Assembly (NCBI GenBank): GCA_018715425.1
Contig: DVLR01000014.1
Span: 1 to 9,658, forward strand
DNA from: Candidatus Merdenecus merdavium
GTDB taxonomy: Bacteria > Bacillota > Clostridia > Lachnospirales > Lachnospiraceae
Reading direction: 5' to 3'
DNA length: 9,658 nt
Below are positions 1-6,225 of the stretch, piece by piece (within the stretch, counting starts at the first letter, position 1; every line of letters begins with the position of its first letter). A program made the translations under genes and the position numbers. The notes beneath the pieces were generated by a model. The model made no database searches. It was not told the DNA's origin and was given only the letters and a program-made list of their open reading frames with translations.

Positions 1-1091
1 TACAGAAAAAATCAAAAATTATGTACGTATTAAAAGCGGATGGTTATGGTCATGGAGCCGTTCCTATTGCAAAAGCCGTGGAATCGTTAGAATATATCTG
101 GGGATTTGGTGTAGCTACCGTCGAAGAGGGAATCAGCTTAAGAAAACATGGAATCACCAAACCCATTCATATATTGGATTATACCTTTTATGAGGATTAT
201 GAGAATATCGTAAAATGGAACCTGCAGCCTACAGTATTTACTTATCAAATGGCAGAGAATTTTTCAAAAGCTGCAAGAAAAGTACATTTACCTGTAAAGA
301 TACAAATTGCAGTGGACACAGGTATGTCACGTATTGGTTTTTTAGATAAAGAAGAAAGCATTGACATTATTCAAAAGATAACAAAAATGCCAGAATTACA
401 ATTAGAAGGGATTTTTACACATTTTGCTACTGCAGATGAAAAAGATAAAAAAAGAACAACAATACAGCAACATTGCTTTACGAATTTCATAAAGAAATTA
501 GAAGAACGTGGTATTCATATTCCACTTAAGCACTGTTCTAACAGTGCAGCAGCACTAGATGTACCTGAAGCTCATATGGATTTGGTTCGCGGTGGAATTA
601 TCACCTATGGCATTTATCCATCCGATGAAGTAGATCGTTTATCCATTTCTTTAAAGCCAGCTCTTTCTTTAAAAAGTCAAGTGGTATTTGTCAAAGATTT
701 AGAGGCTGGCGTAGAGATTAGTTACGGTGGTACTTATGTCACCAAATCGCCTACAAAAGTCGCTACGATACCGGTAGGATATGGGGATGGATACCCAAGA
801 AGCCTTTCTTCTAAAGGCTGGGTATTGATTCATGGCCAGAAGGCCCCAATCCTTGGAAGGGTTTGCATGGATCAATTCATGGTCGATGTAACTCATATCG
901 AAGATGTGAAGATCAATGATTCCGTTACTTTAGCTGGTCAGGATGGAGAAGAAATACTGAGCATAGAAACGTTAGGGGAGTTATCTGGAAGATTTCATTA
1001 TGAATTTGTCTGTGATCTTAGTAAAAGGATTCCAAGATGTTATTTAAGAAATGGAGAAGTTGTAGAGTGTAAGGATTATTTTGGAGAATAA
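1..1091 (+). CDS. alr: Alanine racemase, 5'-truncated by the window edge
   Basis: PLP-dependent racemase that converts L-alanine to D-alanine in the cytoplasm for peptidoglycan. The frame is already open at base 3 (Q-K-K-S-K-I before the first ATG at 21), and that ATG lies inside the conserved PLP-lysine block, so the true start is upstream and roughly 30 residues are missing. Counting from the Met at 21: PLP lysine K5 in LKADGYGHG; R104 in TGMSRIG; R190 in VRGGI, matching the arginine that faces the pyridine nitrogen; catalytic tyrosine Y235 in ISYGGTY; M283 in RVCMDQFMVDV. Both the N-terminal TIM barrel and the C-terminal beta domain are represented, and the end (RIPRCYLRNGEVV) is normal for the family, so nothing suggests a broken gene. 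A mazF gene follows, a neighbourhood also known from Bacillus. The identification is secure. Confidence 0.97.
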   Translation, partial: QKKSKIMYVLKADGYGHGAVPIAKAVESLEYIWGFGVATVEEGISLRKHGITKPIHILDYTFYEDYENIVKWNLQPTVFTYQMAENFSKAARKVHLPVKIQIAVDTGMSRIGFLDKEESIDIIQKITKMPELQLEGIFTHFATADEKDKKRTTIQQHCFTNFIKKLEERGIHIPLKHCSNSAAALDVPEAHMDLVRGGIITYGIYPSDEVDRLSISLKPALSLKSQVVFVKDLEAGVEISYGGTYVTKSPTKVATIPVGYGDGYPRSLSSKGWVLIHGQKAPILGRVCMDQFMVDVTHIEDVKINDSVTLAGQDGEEILSIETLGELSGRFHYEFVCDLSKRIPRCYLRNGEVVECKDYFGE

Positions 1092-1144
1092 GGTCGAAGA
1101 AATATAAAGACCCTATCGTATACACCAGAGGAATATGGAAATAC

Positions 1145-1150
1145 TATAAT
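1145..1150 (+). promoter_or_regulatory. Possible -10 element upstream of mazF
   Basis: A perfect TATAAT lies 66 bases before the preferred GTG start of mazF. No convincing -35 hexamer sits 16-18 bases upstream (the region reads about ACACCA) and there is no TG extension, so this is a candidate only. Its last bases overlap the left arm of the 14-bp dyad at 1147-1185, which would place a repressor or hairpin over the promoter or transcript start. Transcription could equally continue from alr. Confidence 0.35.
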
Positions 1151-1185
1151 CATAGAAATATTTACTTATGGTATTTTTATGATTA
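1147..1185 (+). repeat. 14-bp inverted repeat in the alr-mazF spacer
   Basis: Arms at 1147-1160 and 1172-1185 (TAATCATAGAAATA / TATTTTTATGATTA) pair over 14 positions, with a single G-T wobble at 1155/1177 and an 11-base loop. The stem is AT-rich with no following T-run, so it does not look like an intrinsic terminator. It starts within the possible -10 box and ends 30 bases before the mazF GTG. It could be an operator for a dimeric regulator or a 5'-leader hairpin. The pairing is seen in the sequence; the role is inference. Confidence 0.5.
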
Positions 1186-1201
1186 CGAGAACATATGAAT
1201 C

Positions 1202-1205
1202 GGAG
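1202..1205 (+). promoter_or_regulatory. Shine-Dalgarno deciding the GTG start of mazF
   Basis: GGAG 10 bases before the GTG at 1216. It lies inside the longer reading from ATG 1195 and can only serve the internal GTG, which supports the shorter, family-length protein. Confidence 0.6.
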
Positions 1206-1215
1206 TGTGAAATGC

Positions 1216-1563
1216 GTGATAATTAAGAGAGGCGATATTTTTTATGCGGACTTGCGACCTGTTATCGGGTCGGAGCAGGGCGGAATTAGACCTGTATTGA
1301 TCATACAAAATGATGTAGGAAACAAACATAGTCCTACAGTCATCTGTGCAGCGATTACATCAAAGATGAATAAAGCTAAATTACCTACACATGTAGAAAT
1401 AGATGCCAATAAATATGAAATAGTAAAGGATTCAGTAATCCTTTTGGAGCAGCTTAGGACCATAGATAAGAAAAGATTAAAGGATAAGGTTTGCCATTTA
1501 GATTCAGAAATTTTAAAGAAAGTCGAGAAGGCGTTGCTTATTAGTTTGGAGCTGGATACATAA
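1216..1563 (+). CDS. mazF: MazF/NdoA-type mRNA interferase toxin, GTG start
   Basis: Small cytoplasmic endoribonuclease of the PemK/MazF family, which cuts mRNA at short specific sites. From the GTG at 1216 the product is 115 residues, close to Bacillus subtilis NdoA/MazF (116), and begins V-I-I-K-R-G-D-I-F-Y-A-D-L. In this numbering the known catalytic residues fall exactly on R25 (GGIRPVLI) and T48 (CAAITSK). Other family blocks are GSEQGG, LPTHVEI, DSVILLEQLRTID and the C-terminal LISLEL. The start was chosen because GGAG at 1202-1205 lies 10 bases upstream; the in-frame ATG at 1195 has only a weak GAGA four bases away and adds seven residues not usual for the family. In Bacillus an antitoxin gene lies between alr and this gene; here the 124-base spacer is too short for one. 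The toxin looks intact. The family call is secure, activity is inferred. Confidence 0.93.
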   Translation: MIIKRGDIFYADLRPVIGSEQGGIRPVLIIQNDVGNKHSPTVICAAITSKMNKAKLPTHVEIDANKYEIVKDSVILLEQLRTIDKKRLKDKVCHLDSEILKKVEKALLISLELDT

Positions 1564-1571
1564 GCTTGACT

Positions 1572-1601
1572 TTGAATAGGAAAAAGATCTATTTTTATAA
1601 A
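1572..1601 (+). promoter_or_regulatory. Candidate promoter for the CNNM-yebC pair
   Basis: TTGAAT (1572-1577) and TATAAA (1596-1601) are separated by 18 bases, giving 4/6 and 5/6 matches to the housekeeping consensus. An overlapping alternative is TTGACT (1566-1571) with TATTTT (1590-1595), also spaced 18. Either would start transcription in the 89-base gap after mazF and before the CNNM gene. AT-rich DNA gives such matches by chance, so confidence is modest. Confidence 0.4.
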
Positions 1602-1652
1602 TTGGTTTTCACAGATGTCATTATCATGTGAAGAGAAGAAGGAGTAAAAGGA

Positions 1653-3017
1653 ATGGACGAAGGAGGAAAATCGAGTATAGCATTTGCGGTTTTCATTATA
1701 TTTGTGATTGTGGAAGCACTTTTTTATAGTTTCGGAACAGCAGTGCAGTTAATCAATCGAAAAGATCTTGAAAAAGAAATAGAAGGTAAGGATAAGAAGA
1801 CACAATTATTGTTACAATTAAAGGATGAACCAAATGGTTTAATTAGTACGATTCAAGTTCTAAGTACTTTTATAAGTTTCATGCTTGGGCATATCCAAGT
1901 GCCTGTATTTACATCTAGCTTAGCAAAGGCAGTGATCAAGCTTCCTAGGATAAAGACACTAGATTTTATATTTATATATAATATCTGCAGGATCTTTGTG
2001 ATTGTGATACTGTTAATTATCATTGTAGATTTTGGTATTTTTATCCCTAAGAAGATCGCTAGTAAAAGAAGTACGAAGTGGGCTTATAGTCAAGTGAATT
2101 TTGTTTATGTTATGACCATAATGTTAAAGCCATTTACATATGTGATAGGAGCCATTGCCAATGGTATTTTAAAAATGTTTGGAATGTCTTCGGATGATAA
2201 CCTTGAAGATGTAACAGAAGAAGAAATTATCTCCATAGTAAATGAAGGTCATGAAAGAGGAGTATTGTTGGAAAGTGAAGCAGAGATGATTCAAAACATT
2301 ATGGAGTTCTCTAATACCCAAGCAGAAGATATTATGAACCATAGAAAAAACATTGTTGGAATCGAAATTCATCAAACCATAGAATTTGCTGTGGATTTCG
2401 TGATTAATAGTATTTATTCCAGGTTTCCTGTTTATGATGAAACCATCGATAACATTGTGGGGATTATATATTTGAAAGATTTAATGAAGTCTTTTATGAC
2501 TCAAGACAATAAAGGAAAAACATTAGAAGAGATTCAAGGATTAATAAGACCTGCGATTTATATTCCTGAGTCCAGAAAGATAGATTTACTCTTCCAGACA
2601 ATGAGAGCTGAAAAGGTTCAAATGATTGTAGCAATCGATGAATATGGACAAACGAGTGGAATCATATCGATGGAAGACATCATAGAGGAAATTGTCGGAA
2701 ATATTTTTGATGAGTATGATGAAGTAGAAAATTATATTATTCCCATTGGAGAAAAGATCTATATTATGGATGGTTTAACTCCTTTAGAAGATGTGGAAGA
2801 TACCTTAAATATCTCTATTGATGACGATGAATTTGGGATTCTAAATGGGTATTTGATCTCTATTTTAGATCGGATTCCTTCAGAGGACGAACGATGTGAA
2901 GTCGTAGAAGATGGGGTTGTCTATAAGATTTTATCTGTCAAAGGCAACATGATCCAAAAGGTTCGTGTTGAAAAACTAGAAGAAAAAGTGTATAGTAAAT
3001 TAGAGAATCAGGATTAA
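1653..3017 (+). CDS. CNNM/CorC (HlyC) family membrane protein with CBS pair, divergent
   Basis: Membrane protein of the family with DUF21, tandem CBS and CorC_HlyC domains, whose studied members move magnesium or other ions. Hydrophobic segments lie at about residues 8-27, 62-80, 108-131 and 148-175. An acidic linker (EDVTEEEIISIV, 185-196) leads to CBS1 (about 222-285, SRFPVYDETIDNIVGI) and CBS2 (about 296-350, IVAIDEYGQTSGIISMEDI). The C-terminal domain (about 362-442) has DEFGILNGYLISILDRIP. At 454 residues the length is normal. AAGGAG at 1639-1644 sits 8 bases before the ATG. Oddity: the membrane domain lacks the usual conserved polar residues. GExxPK reads GIFIPK (128-133), and the first-helix Ser-Ala-x-Glu reads SFGT. 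Ion transport is therefore uncertain, and the old label hemolysin should not be taken literally. yebC follows after 23 bases, probably on the same transcript. Confidence 0.88.
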   Translation: MDEGGKSSIAFAVFIIFVIVEALFYSFGTAVQLINRKDLEKEIEGKDKKTQLLLQLKDEPNGLISTIQVLSTFISFMLGHIQVPVFTSSLAKAVIKLPRIKTLDFIFIYNICRIFVIVILLIIIVDFGIFIPKKIASKRSTKWAYSQVNFVYVMTIMLKPFTYVIGAIANGILKMFGMSSDDNLEDVTEEEIISIVNEGHERGVLLESEAEMIQNIMEFSNTQAEDIMNHRKNIVGIEIHQTIEFAVDFVINSIYSRFPVYDETIDNIVGIIYLKDLMKSFMTQDNKGKTLEEIQGLIRPAIYIPESRKIDLLFQTMRAEKVQMIVAIDEYGQTSGIISMEDIIEEIVGNIFDEYDEVENYIIPIGEKIYIMDGLTPLEDVEDTLNISIDDDEFGILNGYLISILDRIPSEDERCEVVEDGVVYKILSVKGNMIQKVRVEKLEEKVYSKLENQD

Positions 3018-3040
3018 TACATGAGAAAAGAGGAAGAAAA

Positions 3041-3769
3041 ATGTCTGGACATTCAAAGTTTGCCAATATAAAACATAAAAAGGAAAAAAATGACGCTGCA
3101 AAAGGGAAAATCTTTACCATCATTGGTCGAGAAATAGCTGTAGCAGTGAAAGAGGGTGGACCTGATCCAGCCAATAATAGCAAGTTAAAAGATGTGATTG
3201 CAAAAGCAAAAGCCAATAATATGCCAAACGATACCATTGATCGTGGAATTAAGAAAGCGGCTGGGGATTTAGGATCCGTTCAGTATGAATTGATTACATA
3301 TGAAGGATATGGACCTAATGGAATTGCAATTATCGTTGATGCTTTAACAGATAACAAAAACCGTACTGCTGGAAACGTAAGAAGTGCTTTTACCAAAGGA
3401 AACGGAAATATAGGAACACCAGGATGTGTGTCCTTTATGTTTGATAAAAAGGGTCAGATCATTATTGATAAAGAAGAATCCCAGATGGATGCTGATGATC
3501 TTATGATGATAGCTTTAGAAGCAGGAGCCGAAGATTTTCACGAAGAAGAGGATAGTTATGAGATTATTACGGATCCAGATGCCTTTAGTCAAGTTCGTAA
3601 TACATTAGAAGAAGAAGGTATTAAAATGGCAGATGCAGAAGTAACCATGATTCCTCAAACATGGGTCAATCTGACCGATGAGGCTGCTATAAAAGGATTA
3701 CAAAAAACATTAGATCTTTTAGATGCTGATGATGATGTCCAAAATGTATATCATAATTGGGAAGAATAA
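3041..3769 (+). CDS. yebC: YebC/PmpR family protein
   Basis: Cytoplasmic protein of the YebC family, long annotated as a transcriptional regulator. Recent work on family members, including the Bacillus one, supports a translation role in relieving ribosome stalling at proline-rich stretches. The N-terminus MSGHSKFANIKHKKEKND and GKIFTIIGREI are the family signature. The core has PDPANNSKLKDVIAKAKANN, MPNDTIDRGIKKAAG, YEGYGPNGIAIIVDALTDN, NRTAGNVRSAFTKGNGNIG and GCVSFMFDKKG. The C-terminal domain follows, ending in a Leu- and Asp-rich tail (LLDADDDVQNVYHNWEE). Its 242 residues match the usual length. AGAGGA at 3029-3034 is 6 bases before the ATG. The common W in HSKW is F here, a mild change. 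In many bacteria yebC lies near ruvC; here it follows a CNNM gene and precedes a zinc-ribbon protein, so context adds little. The identification is secure. Confidence 0.96.
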   Translation: MSGHSKFANIKHKKEKNDAAKGKIFTIIGREIAVAVKEGGPDPANNSKLKDVIAKAKANNMPNDTIDRGIKKAAGDLGSVQYELITYEGYGPNGIAIIVDALTDNKNRTAGNVRSAFTKGNGNIGTPGCVSFMFDKKGQIIIDKEESQMDADDLMMIALEAGAEDFHEEEDSYEIITDPDAFSQVRNTLEEEGIKMADAEVTMIPQTWVNLTDEAAIKGLQKTLDLLDADDDVQNVYHNWEE

Positions 3770-3816
3770 GATAAACAAAAAAAGAGTGTTATCACAGAAG
3801 CATTAAGAAAAGGTAT

Positions 3817-3837
3817 AGGACTTTAATACGTAGTCCT
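3817..3837 (+). other. Short hairpin just before the RBS of the zinc-ribbon gene
   Basis: AGGACT (3817-3822) and AGTCCT (3832-3837) form a perfect 6-bp stem with a 9-base loop, ending 3 bases before the GGAGG ribosome-binding site at 3841. No U-tract follows, so it is a poor terminator. It may shape the 5' leader or be chance. Confidence 0.3.
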
Positions 3838-3851
3838 TATGGAGGAATATA

Positions 3852-4790
3852 ATGGAGTTTACAGAAGGGAAATGTCCTAAATGTCAAGGAAAGTTGCAGA
3901 TTCCATCGGATAGAGAGAGTATTATTTGTATGTACTGCGGCAAAGAAATTGCAGCAAAGGCTGCAATTGAATCTGGCAAAGAGGATATGAAAGAATTTAA
4001 TCATGCAGCCTTCTTAAAATATTATGAAACTGCAAAAATGGGATTACCCACTATGGTAACAGGAATAAAAAATGGAATGAAGGATTTTAAAAAAAATACG
4101 TATGAAACAGCTTTTTCAAATTATCTAGATCAATATAAACAAGCTTTGGAGGCTTTTCATCATGCCTATATCATTTCAGAAGAAAAAGAAACTCTTCTAC
4201 AGGATGTTGCAAAATTAATTATTTCAGAAAGTGTAGAAGAAGTAAAGGCTTTACCTAAAGAAAGACAAAAAGAACAAAAAATCATGGATGCTAACATGAT
4301 CCTTGTTGTTTATGTGATACCTGCTATCTTGGAAATGTCTGGAGAATCTTTTGATCTACTTGCTGATCAAGTACTGATAGAGTGGAAAAAGGAATTTCCG
4401 AAAACCAATCTACGAAAATCTACTTACGAAAATATAGCAGGAGGTTTCCGCAAAAAGCTTTGTTATATTACCACTGCAGTCTGTGATCAAACTGGAAAAC
4501 CAGATGATTGCCATGAGTTAAATGTATTAAGATCTTATCGTGATGAATATTTATTGAAAGATGAAATGGGGAAACAACTTGTAGAGGAGTATTATGACAT
4601 CGCTCCAACCATTGTTAAAAGAATTTCCATGCGATCCAATGCAAAAGAAATATATACTAAGATACTAAATAAATATATTACTCCTTGTATTTTTTTAATC
4701 GAACAAAACGAATTGGAAAAATCCAAAGATCTATATCAGGAAATGGTACGAAATCTGCAAGCAGAATTTGTATTATCATACATACAATAG
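3852..4790 (+). CDS. Uncharacterised zinc-ribbon protein with CFI-box-like motif
   Basis: No function is known to me for this 312-residue protein. Residues 8-29 form a four-cysteine zinc ribbon (C8-x2-C11 and C26-x2-C29, as CPKC and CMYC). Residues 40-190 look alpha-helical, rich in Lys, Glu and Ala, with no signal peptide and no clear membrane segment beyond a short hydrophobic patch (149-160). Residues 203-258 resemble the CFI-box motif (seen in proteins named CFI-box-CTERM): LCYITTAVC, then ELNVLRSYRDEYLL, then LVEEYYDIAPTIVKRI. Unlike a strict C-terminal motif it is followed by about 55 more residues. Extra cysteines C204, C211 and C220 sit in this block. The start is fixed by GGAGG at 3841-3845, 6 bases before the ATG. 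metY begins 24 bases after the stop, suggesting a shared transcript, but a role in sulfur metabolism does not follow from that. Probably cytoplasmic. The gene is real, the motif assignment is from memory of the pattern. Confidence 0.85.
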   Translation: MEFTEGKCPKCQGKLQIPSDRESIICMYCGKEIAAKAAIESGKEDMKEFNHAAFLKYYETAKMGLPTMVTGIKNGMKDFKKNTYETAFSNYLDQYKQALEAFHHAYIISEEKETLLQDVAKLIISESVEEVKALPKERQKEQKIMDANMILVVYVIPAILEMSGESFDLLADQVLIEWKKEFPKTNLRKSTYENIAGGFRKKLCYITTAVCDQTGKPDDCHELNVLRSYRDEYLLKDEMGKQLVEEYYDIAPTIVKRISMRSNAKEIYTKILNKYITPCIFLIEQNELEKSKDLYQEMVRNLQAEFVLSYIQ

Positions 4791-4814
4791 AAGAAAAGAA
4801 TGGAGACTTAAGGG

Positions 4815-6095
4815 ATGGGAGATTATAGAATTGAAACCAAATGTATTCAATCTGGTTGGGAGCCTAAAAAAGGAGAACCTAGAGTAGTACCAATTTATCA
4901 AAGCACTACTTTTAAATATGATAATACAGATGAGATGGGTAAGCTTTTTGCCTTAGAGGATAGCGGATATTTTTATAGCCGATTACAAAACCCCACCAAT
5001 GACGCTGTAGCCAGTAAAATTACGGATCTTGAAGGTGGAGTAGCTGGTATGCTCACGGCCTCAGGGCAAGCTGCATTGTTTTATGCAATTTTTAATATTT
5101 GTGAATCTGGAGATCATATTGTTTGTTCTTCTGCAATATATGGTGGTACTTATAATCTTTTTTCTGTCACATTGAAGAAGTTAGGGATTGAGTGTACATT
5201 TATCAATCCTGATGATGAGGCTGAAAGGATTCAAAAGGCTTTTCAAAAAAATACGAAGTTAATGTTTGCAGAAACCATTGCAAATCCCGCTTTGGTTGTG
5301 TTAGATATTGAAAAAATTGCAACCATTGCTCACAAGAATGAAGTACCTCTCGTTGTGGATAATACCTTTGCAACACCAGTCAATTGTAGACCTATAGAAT
5401 GGGGAGCAGATATTGTTGTCCATTCTACTACGAAATATATGGATGGCCATGCTACTGTAGTAGGCGGTTGCATTGTAGATAGCGGAAACTTTCATTGGGA
5501 TGCTTACGGAGATAAATTCCATGGCCTAACCACTCCTGATGATTCTTACCACGGCGTTATTTATACAGAGCGTTTCGGAAAAGGTGCTTATATCACTAAA
5601 GCAACAGTACAGCTGATGAGAGATTTAGGCGCTATTCCCTCTCCGAACAATTCCTTTTTACTGAATATAGGCCTAGAGACCTTGTTCCTTCGTGTAGAAC
5701 GTCACTGTTCAAATGCAAAGGCAGTAGCGGCTTTTCTTCGTGATCATGAAAAAGTAAGTCACGTAAACTGTGCTATGTTAGAGGAAGATCCATACTATGA
5801 ATTAGGTAAAAAATATATGCCAAAAGGAACTTGTGGAGTTTTGTCTTTTGAATTAAAAGCTGGAAGAAAAGCAGCTATCCAGTTTATGGACTCATTAAAA
5901 TTAGCAGCCATTGTCACTCACGTTGCAGATGCTAGAACATCTGTTCTTCATCCAGCCAGTCATACACATAGGCAGATGAACGATCAACAATTAAAAGATG
6001 CAGGAGTCTCTCCTGGAATGATCCGTTTGTCTGTAGGAATTGAAAACATTCATGATATTATTGATGATCTAAAGCAAGCATTGGCTACTGTATAA
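4815..6095 (+). CDS. metY: O-acetylhomoserine sulfhydrylase (Cys/Met PLP enzyme family)
   Basis: Cytoplasmic PLP enzyme of the Cys/Met metabolism family, most likely joining O-acetyl-L-homoserine with sulfide to give homocysteine for methionine synthesis. The PLP lysine is K207 in HSTTKYMDGH; D182 in VVDNTFATP binds the pyridine nitrogen; YFYSRLQNPT (52-61) supplies the phosphate-binding Y54 and R56 of the partner subunit; S83-G84-Q85 and Y109 complete the site. The length (426) and the block GHATVVGGCIVDSGNF favour the MetY subgroup over methionine gamma-lyase (about 400) or MetB. The C-terminal VTHVADARTSVLHPASHTH is also MetY-like. GGAG at 4802-4805 is 9 bases before the ATG; the earlier in-frame ATG at 4800 stops after three codons. 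No SAM riboswitch or T-box fits in the 24-base upstream gap, so any methionine control must act further upstream. Substrate choice among OAH-type enzymes is inferred. Confidence 0.9.
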   Translation: MGDYRIETKCIQSGWEPKKGEPRVVPIYQSTTFKYDNTDEMGKLFALEDSGYFYSRLQNPTNDAVASKITDLEGGVAGMLTASGQAALFYAIFNICESGDHIVCSSAIYGGTYNLFSVTLKKLGIECTFINPDDEAERIQKAFQKNTKLMFAETIANPALVVLDIEKIATIAHKNEVPLVVDNTFATPVNCRPIEWGADIVVHSTTKYMDGHATVVGGCIVDSGNFHWDAYGDKFHGLTTPDDSYHGVIYTERFGKGAYITKATVQLMRDLGAIPSPNNSFLLNIGLETLFLRVERHCSNAKAVAAFLRDHEKVSHVNCAMLEEDPYYELGKKYMPKGTCGVLSFELKAGRKAAIQFMDSLKLAAIVTHVADARTSVLHPASHTHRQMNDQQLKDAGVSPGMIRLSVGIENIHDIIDDLKQALATV

Positions 6096-6138
6096 TAAAA
6101 ACCAGATACAAATAATGGAGTTATTGATATAAAAGAAT

Positions 6139-6200
6139 AAGGATAGGAAGTGTTGTATAAGCTATTATAAATAGACGGAGTACAACATTTTTCTATCCTT
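6139..6200 (+). terminator. Long stem-loop between metY and topB, probable terminator
   Basis: Arms 6139-6157 and 6181-6200 fold into a stem of about 19 pairs: AAGGATAG with CTATCCTT (8 bp), four pairs including two G-U, one bulged base (6188), then TGTTGTA with TACAACA (7 bp). The 23-base loop itself holds a 5-bp hairpin (CTATT at 6162-6166 with AATAG at 6170-6174). The right arm runs into TTTT (6199-6202). The G-U pairs work only in the + transcript. An AT-rich intrinsic terminator for metY is the simplest reading; a small palindromic repeat element is the alternative. Confidence 0.55.
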
Positions 6201-6225
6201 TTATAAAAGTAGAAATGAGGAAATG

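Noticed and set aside
1135..1149. Tiny reading frame ATG GAA ATA CTA TAA behind an AGAGGA
   Set aside because: Four codons only, spacing to the putative ribosome site is too short, and its stop overlaps the TATAAT. Not supportable as a leader peptide or antitoxin.
1608..1632. Hairpin TTCAC/GTGAA before the CNNM ribosome-binding site
   Set aside because: Five pairs, then a 2-base bulge and three more pairs, with no U-run. Too weak to call in AT-rich DNA.
2938..3237. Reverse-strand open frame of 99 codons across the CNNM-yebC junction
   Set aside because: It is antisense to two well-supported genes and shows no family motif. The same holds for the other reverse-strand open frames in the window, such as 699-896, 5301-5522 and 8116-8343.
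3770..3851. Promoter in the yebC to zinc-ribbon gap (TTATCA ... TATAGG)
   Set aside because: Spacing is 19 bases and both hexamers are poor matches. Not reported as a feature.
4800..4811. In-frame ATG upstream of metY
   Set aside because: It reads M-E-T and then stops, so it cannot extend the protein. The GGAG beside it is the ribosome site for ATG 4815.
6223..6225. First of two adjacent ATGs as the topB start
   Set aside because: The ribosome site GAGG is only 2 bases away, and family members begin M-K-S-L-V-I-A-E-K-P, matching the second ATG at 6226.
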